In this document: positions 28,101 through 38,829 of the stretch, piece after piece
How the letters are laid out: each line of letters starts with the position of its first letter
Numbering within the stretch: position 1 is the first letter of the stretch
NCBI RefSeq assembly: GCF_021155765.1
Contig: NC_060105.1
Coordinates: forward strand, 6,136,001 to 6,200,000
Source: Diprion similis
Taxonomy: Eukaryota > Arthropoda > Insecta > Hymenoptera > Diprionidae
Direction of reading: 5' to 3'
Length of the DNA stretch: 64,000 bases
The notes under the pieces: model-generated
The model's database searches: none
What the model saw: only the letters and a program-made list of their open reading frames with translations
What the model was told of the DNA's origin: nothing
Made by a program: the position numbers and the translations under genes

Positions 28101-31100
28101 GAAAAGTCTATACATATAGTCAATCACAAAACGTGAAATTCTTCTATTTGCCACGGTGATTTCATTCAAAGGAGAGTCGACTATTTCTTTTGGGTTGTTT
28201 TTACCGTATATTCAATCATAGATTGAAATGCCAGCTTTCATATATTTTTTCACCGCGTCGACGAAGGCAAAAACATCTTTTCGAACTTGTAAACATCCTT
28301 CGTCGTTCATATATGATATACTTTTCCAAGCTTTTCTCCACACGAATCTTCGTTCGCCTGTGGTGTACCCAACAAAATGGTCCACGTCAATGTCAGGAAT
28401 GATTAAAATGCCAAACCATAGAAACTACATCAATATACTTAATTTGTACGGATTCGGGACTTTAACCAAACAGAGATGTAACTTCGTATGCAATAAAGTT
28501 TCGATCGATGATTCGTGCATCAACGTACGAGTATAGTGTCACCGCGTGAATCGATTTTAAAAAATTTGAAAACAGCAGTACAAACTTCTTTGTTGTACAG
28601 TGAAATTGACTACGAAAGTCATAACAAACGGAACTGACTTGTTCATCCTTGAAAAAGACGTAACATATCAATACACAAAGGGCGAACGATATAACCGCAG
28701 GTGGGTAAAAGGTGTTGTGTACAAGAGCGAAGGAAAAGAAAGGGAAAAATGAGGGCAATGGTCGGGAACTGAATCCGACAGAGGATGATGACGATAATAC
28801 GTGAGTATTGGAGAATATTTCCACGGGCCAGGCTGTGACGACAGCAGCCCAGGCGCAACGAGTCGCATCGACCGAAGTCAGCGGCCGCCCTTTGTCCCGG
28901 TTATCCCCCTCCTAACTTTTCGTTACAACCATCAACGTCGGTCGCTGGTCTCTTGCAAGGCTGCAACGGTTGCAGCCGCCGCGGTGGCGGCGTGTGTGTG
29001 TTGGTACATAAACACATACATACGTCTATGCGTATATACCTATATATGTATGTATGTATATTTATGTATGTATACGACACACAAAGTGCATTATTCTGAC
29101 TGGATGTGGGCAGAGAGAGCAAAGAAACGACACCCGATAGGTATCTCTTTAAAAACCGCATCTGTGTAACCGGGAGTAATACGCCCGGCTGGTTTCACGC
29201 GTTTCGCTGTATAAAATCGAGGAAGGAGTAAAGATTCGAATAATTTCCAATCCGCATCTCATTGTCAGTCGTCGGCTAGATCCCTGCAGTTGTATATGTA
29301 CACCGGTTGATTTTCATAATTGTGTAAGGTCAGGTATTATACCCGGCGAAATCGAGAATTATACAGAAAAATGTATATCGTTGGTATATTTTTATTCTAC
29401 TATGCATGAGAGGAATGACTGTCAGCAGGAAATAAAAAATAATTCCAATCTAAGGATACTGGAATGACTAATGAGTAGAGTAATTAAGAGCCTGTCAATA
29501 ATTAAGGTGATGCGAAACTGTATTTATTGTCAGAATGAGAAATTGCAGGTTCAGAAAGCGTTTACTACTACTACTACTTCTCATCAGCATATCATCGTTT
29601 AGTTTGCAAATTGCTCTAGATATGAAGGTTGTATAATAACGTCGGTCGATTGTTACAACAGGCTGTAAAGCATTAACTTGCATTTTCAGCACGAGTCTGC
29701 GGAGAAATGGAAATTGCACTTTTATAGATAAAATGTAAACACCCGTAGAGGCGGTGAATAGGGGCACCTAGAGTATCGCGTAACAACTGCTTGTATACGA
29801 ATTTATAATCCGTGCGTATACGCGATACACGTACGTACAACCGAGGACAAAGGATTAACTCGAGCGAGGAGCTGCGCGAGTGCAGTTCAGGGTAACTTGA
29901 CCACTTTTCTCAGCCCGGCGACGGTTCGCCGTAAGAGTGTATTTTGTTATTTATGGGGGTGTCCTATAATAGTCGATTTCGACGTTGCCGTATGTATCTC
30001 TAAATATCAAAGCTCACGTATCTCAAACGCAAAAAACGGCTCAACAGCCCCATTCTATACAAAATTCTGAACAACAACATTCCTATACATTTTTATTTGG
30101 CGCAGAAATGAAGAAACAGCATGAATTATACGAATTTACTATTGCGATTTCGTAAAATTCGTGCCCTTTCTTGACCTCAGTGTCAAATGAAAATATGTCT
30201 AAGTGTTTTTGTTCAGAATTGTGTATAGAATGGGGCTGTTATGCCCTTTTTCGCGTTTCAGATACGTGGGTTTCGATATTTGGAAATATATATACGTCAA
30301 GGTCAGTAAGGTCCGAAAAGAATTCGACAAAGAAACATCGTCCGCACTCTTAAAGTTTATATAAAAAAAAATGTACATCCTTCTATAAATAGATATTTTT
30401 GTACCACGGTCGATTTTCGAAATAAAGAAATTGCACGAAAGTGTATAAGTTGGACTTGTTTTTGCACTTCCGATGTGCAACAACATGGCTTCCTGTACCG
30501 CATACGAGCTAAGGGTGAGGAAGTAAATGGTGAAAATGGCGTCGCGCTGGTTGTCAAGTAATTAAAATCATCCATCTCCGTTTACGATGCATTAGTCTAA
30601 TTGAAACCCAGAGGTGATGCCTCTGATCACGCCTTTACACGGGACACAATAATCCCTAGACTTTGCACGGTTATTTCGAAATCCACGATACAAACGGTGA
30701 AAAAATGAGGTATCAGATTCCTTGATCTTCTTTCCGATTCGTTGGTTCTTCCTATCAGGTATTTTTCCTACTTTTACTTCTGCATCGCGTATGATAAGCA
30801 GGATGCTTTGTAAAGAGGAACGTTCACCATTGCTGAGACGCCAGCTTTAAATCATCAAAACGTACGATTTCCAGTTTTATTTCTTCCTCAAACACGACGC
30901 TACATTTTATCAAATATCACAAACTTGTATCTTCAACTGCCAATGCATCCTGTTGAAATGCACCTGCACCAACCAACGAACCGTGAAATTAAGTGTGTAG
31001 TAAAATTTTGTGTTATGCCTGAATAATATATGCAGAATTACCGTACCACTGACAATGAGCAGCTGCAAAACAGACGTAATTAAAACAATAACACCGTTTC

Positions 31101-32443
31101 CGTTTAATTACGGGGCTCCACATTCCTTCTAGCGTCGAACAATTGAAGAGAATTTCGTCGTACAAAACGCGTAAGCTTAAATGGTATTATACCGATCGTA
31201 ATTACTGAAATCTCACTCCACATCCATACGCAGAACGTATTGTGAAAATTTAACGACCCTTGATGCCGATTACGTGATCATTAAAATTAGGATGGAAATG
31301 GGCTAATGGACTGATTACGAGTTGAGCAACTCGAAGACTCGTTATCTGCGAGGGGCGAGGTACGTTTTCTCCATTTTCTTTCTTATAGGGATGCTGCGAT
31401 TGCAGTCGGACAAAACTCGTCCGAGGAAAAGATGATAATGGAAAAGATACTAAACCCTTTCTGTACAGCGGTAATCGAGTTGAGTCAAGCACGTTTCATT
31501 GCCTGGCGATTGAGCTGAGCGCGTACGAAACGGCTGTACGACCTACACGCTCGATTTAAACTTTATCCTCAGCAGCCCGGTTTTGTGGTTCGATTAAGTC
31601 TGTAAGAATGTTTTCAAGTAACACGGATAATCTCGTGCCAATTTCCAGCACTTTTCCGGTCAACATTTTACTATTTTCATTATTCAGTACTTTTTTTTCA
31701 CGTTCCTCTTACGCTGCTCTTTTTTCCCTGAACAACCAACGTCCCCATGTGCTTTTGTATTTTAGTATCAACTGGTATGCTCGTAAAAATATTCTTAAGA
31801 ACCTCCAGATGGAGCATTCTTGTACATACATCTATAGTGATCGCCTCGTGCAGCATGTCGAGGACCACACGTAAAAATACACACTCTATTTTACGTCCCG
31901 ATTATTTTTGCAACCTTATGCGTAACAATGAAAATTTTATGTAAAATAATAAAATCCTGCACTTCAGCACCACGAAAACATTAAACAAATTTTAAGTGTA
32001 CATGGGAAACTGAAAAACGAAAAAAGGTAGTTTCTTTTAATTCGTCGATACTAGAGAACTAACAAAAAATTTTTCATAAACCTTTTCTGATAAGTATATA
32101 AAATGAAATAAAATTACTAAAAAGTTGACTCACCATCTGAAGATTTTTTGGAACTTCCAAATCCAACGGTGGGTCTTCGCCAGCCTCGCCAGTTGTTGCA
32201 GAGCGACTCTGGCTCGCTGCTCCAGCTGCATAAGGAATCCTCTTCGAAGCGGTCTGAATCCTCAAATGAAAAACGGTCCGTCTCTTCCCAATCAAGAATC
32301 GGCCCTCCCGGTCCTCCATCTTCACCTGCAGCTCCTCCGCCACCTCCTGCTCCGCCTCCGCCTCCTCCTCCTCCACCGCCAGCGCCAGCACCACCGCCAC
32401 TACCACCCACCACAACGGGGGATCGAGCCAGGTTGCCCGCCAG
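13145..32443 (-). CDS. ZSWIM8: Zinc finger SWIM domain protein 8 (Cullin-RING E3 receptor), 21 coding exons
   Basis: Large ubiquitin-ligase substrate receptor. Family knowledge: with a cullin it directs Argonaute decay in target-directed microRNA degradation (Drosophila Dora, C. elegans EBAX-1). Coding exons, 5' to 3': 32443-32134, 21999-21748, 21009-20810, 20679-20369, 20261-19835, 19692-19444, 19066-18773, 18622-17999, 17894-17718, 17512-17326, 16819-16693, 16579-16423, 16350-16151, 16030-15538, 15408-15280, 15194-14975, 14822-14512, 14311-14207, 14045-13681, 13508-13359, 13211-13145. Phases agree at every join, giving about 1784 residues. Diagnostic segments are FSFEDSDRFEEDSLCSW (exon 1), EQLQLRIAFWSFP (exon 2), the SWIM signature CNCTCSSTAYWCSH (exon 3), EPEGMWNLLSIVREMFKR (exon 5), NWLSRTYSSHVSWITGQAM (exon 14) and a C-terminus ending LQQNGK. 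Exon 1 has a polyglycine run. No AUG lies in frame upstream of the conserved motif; the start given is a candidate CUG, so the 5' end is uncertain while the body is secure. Confidence 0.93.
23241..23284. repeat. AGCCT pentanucleotide repeat
   Basis: Six perfect AGCCT units (23241-23270) followed by degenerate AGCCC/GGCCC units. It resembles a telomeric repeat superficially, but the insect telomere unit is TTAGG, so this is an ordinary microsatellite. Confidence 0.85.
23371..23384. promoter_or_regulatory. RFX X-box-like site in ZSWIM8 intron
   Basis: GTTGTCATGGAAAC closely fits the palindromic X-box bound by RFX factors (ideal GTTNCCATGGNAAC). It sits in a GC-richer block of the intron, about 30 bases upstream of a TATA-like stretch (CGTATATATACAC). 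The site could belong to an enhancer or an internal promoter. A single motif match in 64 kb can also be chance. Confidence 0.3.
24676..24954. mobile_element. piggyBac-like non-autonomous MITE
   Basis: TTAA at 24676-24679 and TTAA at 24951-24954 flank a 271-bp segment whose ends are inverted copies: GGGGATGCTGTA on the left and TATAGCATCCCC on the right (11 of 12 match). A TTAA target duplication is the hallmark of piggyBac-superfamily insertion. The interior is AT-rich and has no transposase frame, so it would need a transposase supplied elsewhere. It lies inside the ZSWIM8 intron and interrupts nothing coding. Confidence 0.7.
26430..26480. repeat. CAT/CGG-CAG imperfect hexanucleotide repeat
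   Basis: Repeated ATCAGC/ATCGGC/ACCGGC units within the ZSWIM8 intron. Open frames over it give low-complexity peptides without protein character. Confidence 0.8.
26723..26787. repeat. GAA-rich purine tract
   Basis: A 65-base all-purine run on the plus strand, (AAG)n passing into AAAAAG and AGG units, within the ZSWIM8 intron. Such tracts can form triplex DNA; no other role is visible. Confidence 0.9.
29018..29078. repeat. GTAT/CATA tetranucleotide microsatellite
   Basis: Imperfect ACAT and GTAT units follow a GTGTGTGT run and a GC-rich stretch (CCGCCGCGGTGGCGG). Intronic simple sequence. Confidence 0.7.
29984..30300. repeat. Long inverted repeat forming a ~315-bp hairpin
   Basis: The left arm (29984-30133) is matched in reverse complement by the right arm (30150-30300) over nearly its whole length, leaving a loop of about 16 bases. 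Matching blocks include AACAGCCCCATTCTATAC (30043-30060) against its complement near 30222-30239, ATTCTGAAC (30064-30072) against 30209-30217, CACGTATCT near 30015 against 30261-30269, and GAATT(A/T)TACGA next to the loop. Identity between arms is about 75-80 per cent with few length changes. It may be a fold-back or MITE copy, or a hairpin RNA locus of the endo-siRNA type known in insects. No protein frame is involved. It is intronic to ZSWIM8. Confidence 0.8.
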
Positions 32444-32670
32444 TTTTAATTATCAAGCGAATTTAGCGCAAGACGCTGGTTTAGCGAAGACCCCGCTATG
32501 CGAAGATTATCAAGGGGCGATAGACTCGTTGAATAATAACCCCCTCCTTACCAAACAACACCAGCGGCGCCAGCTTTCTTAACTGCACCCACCACCACCC
32601 ATGTGCTCCGACGACTACCAATTCGCCCCGAGTAGCATCATCTTGAAGGTGTTTCGACGCCTTCGCTTAC
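32444..32670 (-). other. ZSWIM8 5' UTR exon with two upstream ORFs
   Basis: A strong acceptor (TTTTTTGGCAG at 32681-32671, minus strand) opens an exon that runs without a break into the first coding exon. It contains two short AUG frames, 32641-32615 (two consecutive AUGs, MMLLGANW then stop) and 32602-32579 (MGGGGCS then stop). A stop (TAA, 32452-32450) in the ZSWIM8 frame closes off any more distal start in this exon. Confidence 0.5.
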
Positions 32671-34516
32671 CTGCCAAAAAATAAATTACACATTTCCTTA
32701 ATATCTGTTTTGTAATCTTACTCAAGTTATTTTGAATTTCAGAGAAGTCTAAATGAAATGAACTGTAATTGAAGAAGCAAAACCCTTGTTTGTTTGTTTA
32801 TTTTTATGCAAATTAATTAATGGCAGATAATAAGAGCCTAATAACTTGAGAGGATGCCTTGCAAAAGTTGTTTGCAAAACTTTTCAAATCAACAACTCTG
32901 ACATGCCAACGTAACATCGACTTGCTCTACTTTGTCGACTGATAACGGTTTGAAATTGACAGCAACGTAAGAAAATTTCTTTGATAAAAGTAAACTGTTT
33001 CAAGAGATACAAGCGGTTTGATTTTAATAGAATACAATTGTCGTCAACATATGAGTGTGTGAAATCCAAAATATTTTTTTTTTCAAAGTAGTCCTAACAG
33101 CTTTACAGCTTTGAGAAGGTACCGATTATGCGTCTTATTTGGAATATTTCTTGCTTGAATGTAAGGAAAATGTAGGCCAGATTTCACGAACATAATTAGC
33201 ATACGCAGCAAAATCAAAGTGCAGAATTGGCCATAAGACAGTAAACTCTATTTTGTTATCTATTTCAATGTTGAGTTACTGCCATTGTGTGGAGTCGCCA
33301 CGAAATGAATACAATAATGCATACGTTTTTTCTGTCTGTTATCCAAAACTTGTCAGAAAATGCAAATAACAATTAATTTGATGGCGATTAGTCACGATGT
33401 AAGTAGGTATTAAATCATACCTCATTTTTATCAATTCATCATGAGAAAGAAACGACGTTGAATGTACAATGGCAAGAAATTGCTGTGCGTTAAATTGTGG
33501 TAAATAATTATAATGGGGGAAAAAAAAAAAAAAAAAAATTACTGACAAATGAATTTGTTCGATTTAATTTTTCGGCTATTTAATAATGTTCTAACATGAG
33601 ATGAATGGCAAGAAGTTCTTTGAGCAGTCTAAATCTCTTTCAATCGAATATTTTGCTTTCGTGTAGGAAAATTGAACGCCTACCGCCGAGTAAGACAAAG
33701 GCTTGTTTGTCAGAGCGAGGTAAGCCATGGATAAGTAACGAAGATATGAACATTTTTTTTCTCCTAAATATCGTGCTCAATTCGCGCAAAGAGATTTAAC
33801 AGCAGCCCGAGAGCACGTCCGAGTTTTCTTTGTGCGTATCCCGTAAGTAGATGTATACAAAGGAGGAACAGCTGATAAAACGTCATCCGTCAAATCTCAA
33901 CGTAAAGTATACAATATCGATTTTCATTTTCCCCATCTATCTCGTTTACCTACCTATTACAAAACCGTTTGTTTTGTCAAAACAATGTGTAACACAACGA
34001 AGCAAGAGGCTTAACGCGACCCGAGCGAGCACTGATCACCCCTTAAAGAATAAAAAAATTTCTTTCACGTATAACGAGAATATAAAACTGTTATCAAAAT
34101 GGAAGGTAGGCGAAGCACAAAGCATACGAAACACACCGAGATACGCTCTCGAACGGAGGGTAAATATTCGAGGCGATGTTTATTGAATGGTGGAAAATAT
34201 TGTCGTCCAATTTGTGAGAGAAAGCGGCGAATAAGTATTGTTTTGTTAAATAAAAATAGCGACGTTTATAATCGTTATAGTTCGGAAAGAGGGCGAGAAA
34301 AAAAGTCTATATCGACAATGACAGAGGAGCAGCTAGCTGTACGGATCGGCCGATGTTATGTTTTACTGACGCGTTTCTTTGTTGAAATATCTCTAATAAA
34401 CGTAACCTCGTTGAAAATTATTGAAAAAAGAAAATCCTCGTACCGCCTAGCGGTTTAAACCTCGTCAAGTTTTTCCATCGGAATTAATAAACTAATTAGA
34501 AAAAATCCTCGCTTAC

Positions 34517-34960
34517 CTCTCACCCCCTACAAGTCACGGTGTCACAAATTCACTACACACCCAACAACACACAGGGGAACTCTCTCTCACACTTGCTCAC
34601 GTATCTAAGTATATGTGTGCGTGCGTTCTTCACTCACTCGCGGGTGGCAGGCAGGCAGGCAGGAGACGGGCATGCACGCACGTACGCACGCACATACACA
34701 CAGTCACAGACACGCGTGCGCGCACCACTCATATATTATTATTAATATACAAGGAGTTGTAGACAGCAGCTGAGCGACTGCTGATTATTTATGTAAGACA
34801 CATTTTTGGTTATATTTATCAATTGAGATTCGATATGACGTGCGATCACACGCGGACACGTTCGGCGATATTTAATACTAAATTACACCCCAGTACTAAA
34901 CGGACGAAATCTCTTCTCGCCTGCCTGCCCCATCAGCGACAACAACAAATATGGCGAGTG
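34517..34960 (-). other. Probable non-coding first exon of ZSWIM8
   Basis: Minus-strand sequence ends with a good donor (GAGAG|GTAAGC, exon end 34517) that can join the acceptor before 32670. It contains microsatellite-like CACG/GTGC runs and a GGCAG repeat (about 34645-34665), and no long frame. Its 5' limit near 34960 is a guess from composition and from the divergent MRE11 gene. Confidence 0.45.
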
Positions 34961-35278
34961 AAGTGAGCCGAGGAGCGAACCTCCTGCCAGAAGAGCAATT
35001 ATCCCTTACGCTTAGCAGATGGCGCCACCTACGGATCGCACGCAGAAGCGCAGCTCTGGTGAGTCTTCACCCAACTACAAGCGAACGTAATATCCGTTGA
35101 CTAAAGATAATATCGATTGATACAACAATTGTTTCAAATCAAACCTCGATTTTTGGTGGTTCGAGATTCCCGCGCAACAGGTGTCAAATCGGTAACCTTG
35201 CACGTCTGGAATTGTTTTACATTTTTTTTTAACAACAGTCTAGGGGTAATCAGAGGCGAACACTAACGATCCAGGAAT
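34961..35278. promoter_or_regulatory. Divergent promoter region between ZSWIM8 and MRE11
   Basis: ZSWIM8 reads leftward and MRE11 rightward from this short interval, so they probably share a bidirectional promoter. The left part is GC-richer than its surroundings. No TATA box is placed convincingly, as is common for housekeeping genes. Confidence 0.5.
35018..35031. promoter_or_regulatory. CTCF-like insulator motif
   Basis: AGATGGCGCCACCT contains the core AGRTGGCGCC on both strands (AGATGGCGCC forward, AGGTGGCGCC reverse). That matches the core known for insect CTCF sites. Its place between divergent start regions fits an insulator or promoter-proximal site. Motif evidence only. Confidence 0.4.
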
Positions 35279-38200
35279 ATGTCTGGTTCAAAGAATCACG
35301 GGGATGATAGACCCGAGGAAGACGTCTTCAAAATTCTAATTGCAACCGATTGTCATCTGGGTTATGACGAAAAATCCAACAGAGGTTTGCACGTAATTTA
35401 CATGCATTTAGCATTCATTGTTATAAGCATGAATTACTTCGTCACAAGCTTACAAATTATAGAAACTAACATTTGTGTGCGTTGCGGTGATATGTATTCA
35501 TGTTTATACAGACTGAAAATATATTTTATAAGTACAATGCACTAGTGTAATTTATTTTCTTAATTCTATAGGTGAAGACAGTTTTACGACTTTTGAGGAG
35601 ATTTTGAAGTATGGAAAACTACACAGTGTAGATTTCATTTTACTTGGTGGAGATTTATTCCACGATAATAAACCCTCTCAAGCCACAGTGATGAAATGTA
35701 TGAATCTACTGCGTAAATATTGCCTTGGCACAAAGTACGTAATCAACTACTCATAATCCTTTCCACTGCCTTGATAAAAAGGTTGATCAATGTAAAAACA
35801 GAGACCAATAGTCAATGAGTACGTAGTTTCAATCACAGAATCTTTCTTCTTTCAGGCCAAACAAGTTTCAATTTTTGAGTGACCCTAAGATGATTTTTAA
35901 ACACTGTTTAAACAAAACAGTTAATTTTGAGGATGCTAATCTGAATGTTGAAATACCCGTGTTTTCTATACATGGCAATCACGACGATCCAAGTGGTAAG
36001 AATCAACTAAGAATTACATACCTAGAATCGCTTGACCAACAATTTGCACCATCGTACGTAACTTCTGAACTAATCTTCAACAGGACCTGGTCAAATAGGG
36101 AGTTTGGACTTGCTATCGGTCACTGGACTGGTCAACTATTTTGGTAAATGGACAAATCTAAACGAAATCCAACTAGCCCCTCTATTATTCAGAAAAGGAT
36201 GTACCAATCTCGCTTTGTATGGCCTCAGCTACATCAAGGATCAAAGGCTTTCAAGACTCATGAGAGATGGAAAAGTGAGTAACGGCCGTAATTGGTGTCA
36301 AAATTCTCTTCCACAGCTACTTTTGTCCAACTTCATTCATGTACTCTGAATTTAATCACTGAATTCATTATCAGGTGCACACGCTTCGTACCAAAGAAAT
36401 CAATGATTGCTTCAACATATTTGTACTCCATCAAAATCGTGCTAAGCATGCAGAAAACGCATTTGTCCCAGAGGAAGATTTGCCAAATTTTTTTGACTTT
36501 GTATTATGGGGACACGAGCACGAATGTCGTATTGAAACAGAGCAAGTTGGAAAAAAACACTATCACATTTGTCAGCCGGGTATGTTTGTTGTCATTGTAT
36601 TAAAGAAAATAAACTTGAAAATAATATCATTATTTTCTTTCATTATTTGCATTTAATAATTGAAAATATAATTGTAGGAAGTCCTGTTGCAACGTCACTA
36701 TGCCAAGGTGAAGCTGTTCCCAAACACGCAGGTATTTTGAAAGTTTACAAAACAGGTTTCAAGCTACAGAAACTAAAATTGAAAACAGTGAGGCCATTTG
36801 TCTTTGATACACTAAATGTTGATGACAACAATGACATAAAAATTCAGTCATCGGAGAAAATTAGTGATTCAATTGAAAAGTACGTTGATAATTATATCGA
36901 AAATATTATGATGCCAAAGGCAGCAGACCAGCTGTCGGGTAAGTGAAACATACTTTTTATTAAATGTCTATCAAGCTTACATTAGAAGTTATAATAAGTT
37001 TAATTTCAAATTTTCCTTGTCACAGGAGATCCACATCAACCAACGCTACCTCTACTGCGACTTCGTGTATTTTATACGGACGAGAAGCAGAAGTTCGATA
37101 CGTTTAGGTGAAGTCACTTTGCATACAATTTGCTGGGATATTCCTGGCAGTATTCAAACTTTGAATTACTAAGCATAAGATATCGCTTATTTTTTTTTTG
37201 CACATAGATTAGAGCAGAAATATGTTGATCAAGTCGCTAATTCAGGTGAGATTATTCTTCTGCGTAAAAAAAAAAGTGGCTTGGCCAAGAGAGAAGATCT
37301 TGACGACTATAATGTTGATGATACTGATGCTGTTATTGAAGAAGCTTTGGGATATGATGAGGTGAGTATTAAAATAATATCAAATAAGTACAAATGAAAT
37401 AACCGACCAATTCCTAATTGGAAAAAAAAAAATTTCAGGATGAGCCTGAGTGGAATAAAACAGTTCAAGGAGGAATTCGAAAGTATTTTGCATCAGGAAA
37501 CAAAAAAAACAAGTTAACTATATTGTCTCTAACTGGTCTCAATGAAGCCTTGTCCCAATTTGTAGATAAAGGAGACTCGAATGCATTTGATGATATAATT
37601 GAGTGAGTTGAGAAGAAGAAGTGGTAATGATCACATACTTTTGTAAAACAAGAAGACTATCTTTGTATCGAGTCAGGTAGAAAAAGAACTATTTCTGCAC
37701 ATTACAGAAATAAGAGGAAAAGTTGTGGGGTTCTTTGTTATCCACATTCAACGTTGTTAAACTCATGCATGAACCTCTTTTACAGGCATCAAATGAAACA
37801 AACTCTTGAATATATAAACAGCAAAACGTTAGAAAACCCTGACGAAATAGCGGATGTAATTGAAGAATTTCGAAATGAAAGGGACGACATTAAAGAAGAT
37901 GAAGAAATTCAGGTTGACTTTTCAATTACTGATTTTAAATTTGCGAAAAGATTGTGCCCATTATCTGTAAATAATTTCCTATTAAATGTAATCAAATGTA
38001 TCATACGGGGTTGGAGTAACAAATCATAAGGATTACGTTGACTCATTTTTAATACAATGTACCTGATGATAGGTACGTGACTTCCTAAATTCTTCAACTC
38101 GTCGGGTTCATCAGCCAGCTGATGATTTAGATGCCGATATTGCAGTAGAAGATGACAGTCCTACCAAAAGTAATGAAGAAAATGCAGTCAGAGGAAGAGG

Positions 38201-38565
38201 TAGGGGTAGACGAGCAAGGGGCACTGGAGGTGCTGCTTCTGGTAGGGGCAGGGCAAGAGCTACTGCAAGTACCTCTGCCAGTAAGAATGTAGTACTTATT
38301 GATAGTCCGAAAAAATCTACTAGAGCAACAAAGCAGCTGACAGAGAGTAAAGTGAGTTTTATTATTCATGAAGGATTTCATTTAGTCCTTAAGAACTGCA
38401 ATTTTAAAACGCGAATTAACATGAATTACACATCTCTTATAACACGAGTCTTTTCAACAGATGCAGTCCGTGAAGCAGACGAGCATAGCTGCTCATTTTC
38501 CAAAAAGTCAGAAAGCTCCAAGTAAACCGATATACATTTCGGATTCAGATTCCAACTCCAGCTAA
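35279..38565 (+). CDS. MRE11: MRE11 double-strand break repair nuclease, 12 exons
   Basis: Nuclease subunit of the MRE11-RAD50-NBS1 complex, which senses and resects DNA breaks in the nucleus. Exons: 35279-35384, 35572-35734, 35856-35995, 36084-36274, 36375-36579, 36678-36938, 37026-37107, 37208-37361, 37439-37602, 37786-37912, 38073-38351, 38461-38565. They join in frame to 658 residues, close to family size. The phosphoesterase motifs are present: TDCHLG (D24, H26), GGDLFHDNKPS (D63), GNHDDPSG, LHQNR and GHEHE, so the enzyme should be active. The MRE11 DNA-binding region follows. The C-terminus has an RG-rich stretch (GRGRGRRARG), a conserved feature of animal MRE11, and ends in a serine/aspartate tail. 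The start is the first AUG after the divergent promoter region. A poly(A) signal lies 97 bases past the stop. Confidence 0.96.
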
Positions 38566-38661
38566 GCTTCCATTCAAGTTGTTTAATTTTATGTATTAAT
38601 ATTTGTTAAACTTACTGGAAATAGTTTCAAGTTATTGGCACTGTATACTTATCACCAACAT

Positions 38662-38667
38662 AATAAA
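38662..38667 (+). terminator. MRE11 poly(A) signal AATAAA
   Basis: AATAAA about 100 bases after the MRE11 stop codon and before the next plus-strand gene, which starts only 160 bases further on. Confidence 0.7.
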
Positions 38668-38829
38668 AAATATTATATAAAAACTACTCTCCTCGTTTGC
38701 ACAAATCCTTCGTCGTAAAAATTTGGTATTAATTTTGCGTGTCTTGAATTTTGGAACTAAGAAGTATTTTTTGAATATGCATTTTAGGTAAAGTCAAAAA
38801 ATAGCCATCAGAGTCAGCCTGGAATCGCA

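Larger units (their letters stand above)
22000..32133 (-). other. ZSWIM8 first coding intron (10 kb)
   Basis: The donor after 32134 (G|GTGAGT) joins the acceptor before 21999 (TTTCAG|AGGG), and the codon split G/AG reads through as ...SSDEGQTVPTLCE. No coding gene on either strand is convincing inside. The intron holds a pentanucleotide repeat, an X-box-like site, a MITE, CAG/CAT and GAA simple repeats, GTAT-type microsatellites and a long hairpin, each listed separately. Long first introns often carry enhancers. GC-richer patches near 22850-23520 and 28800-29000 are candidate regulatory blocks, but that is inference. Confidence 0.85.

Noticed and set aside
32125-32582. Plus-strand proline-rich frames opposite the first ZSWIM8 coding exon
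   Set aside because: They are the antisense reading of the glycine-rich ZSWIM8 exon and its leader; the minus strand carries the conserved motif.
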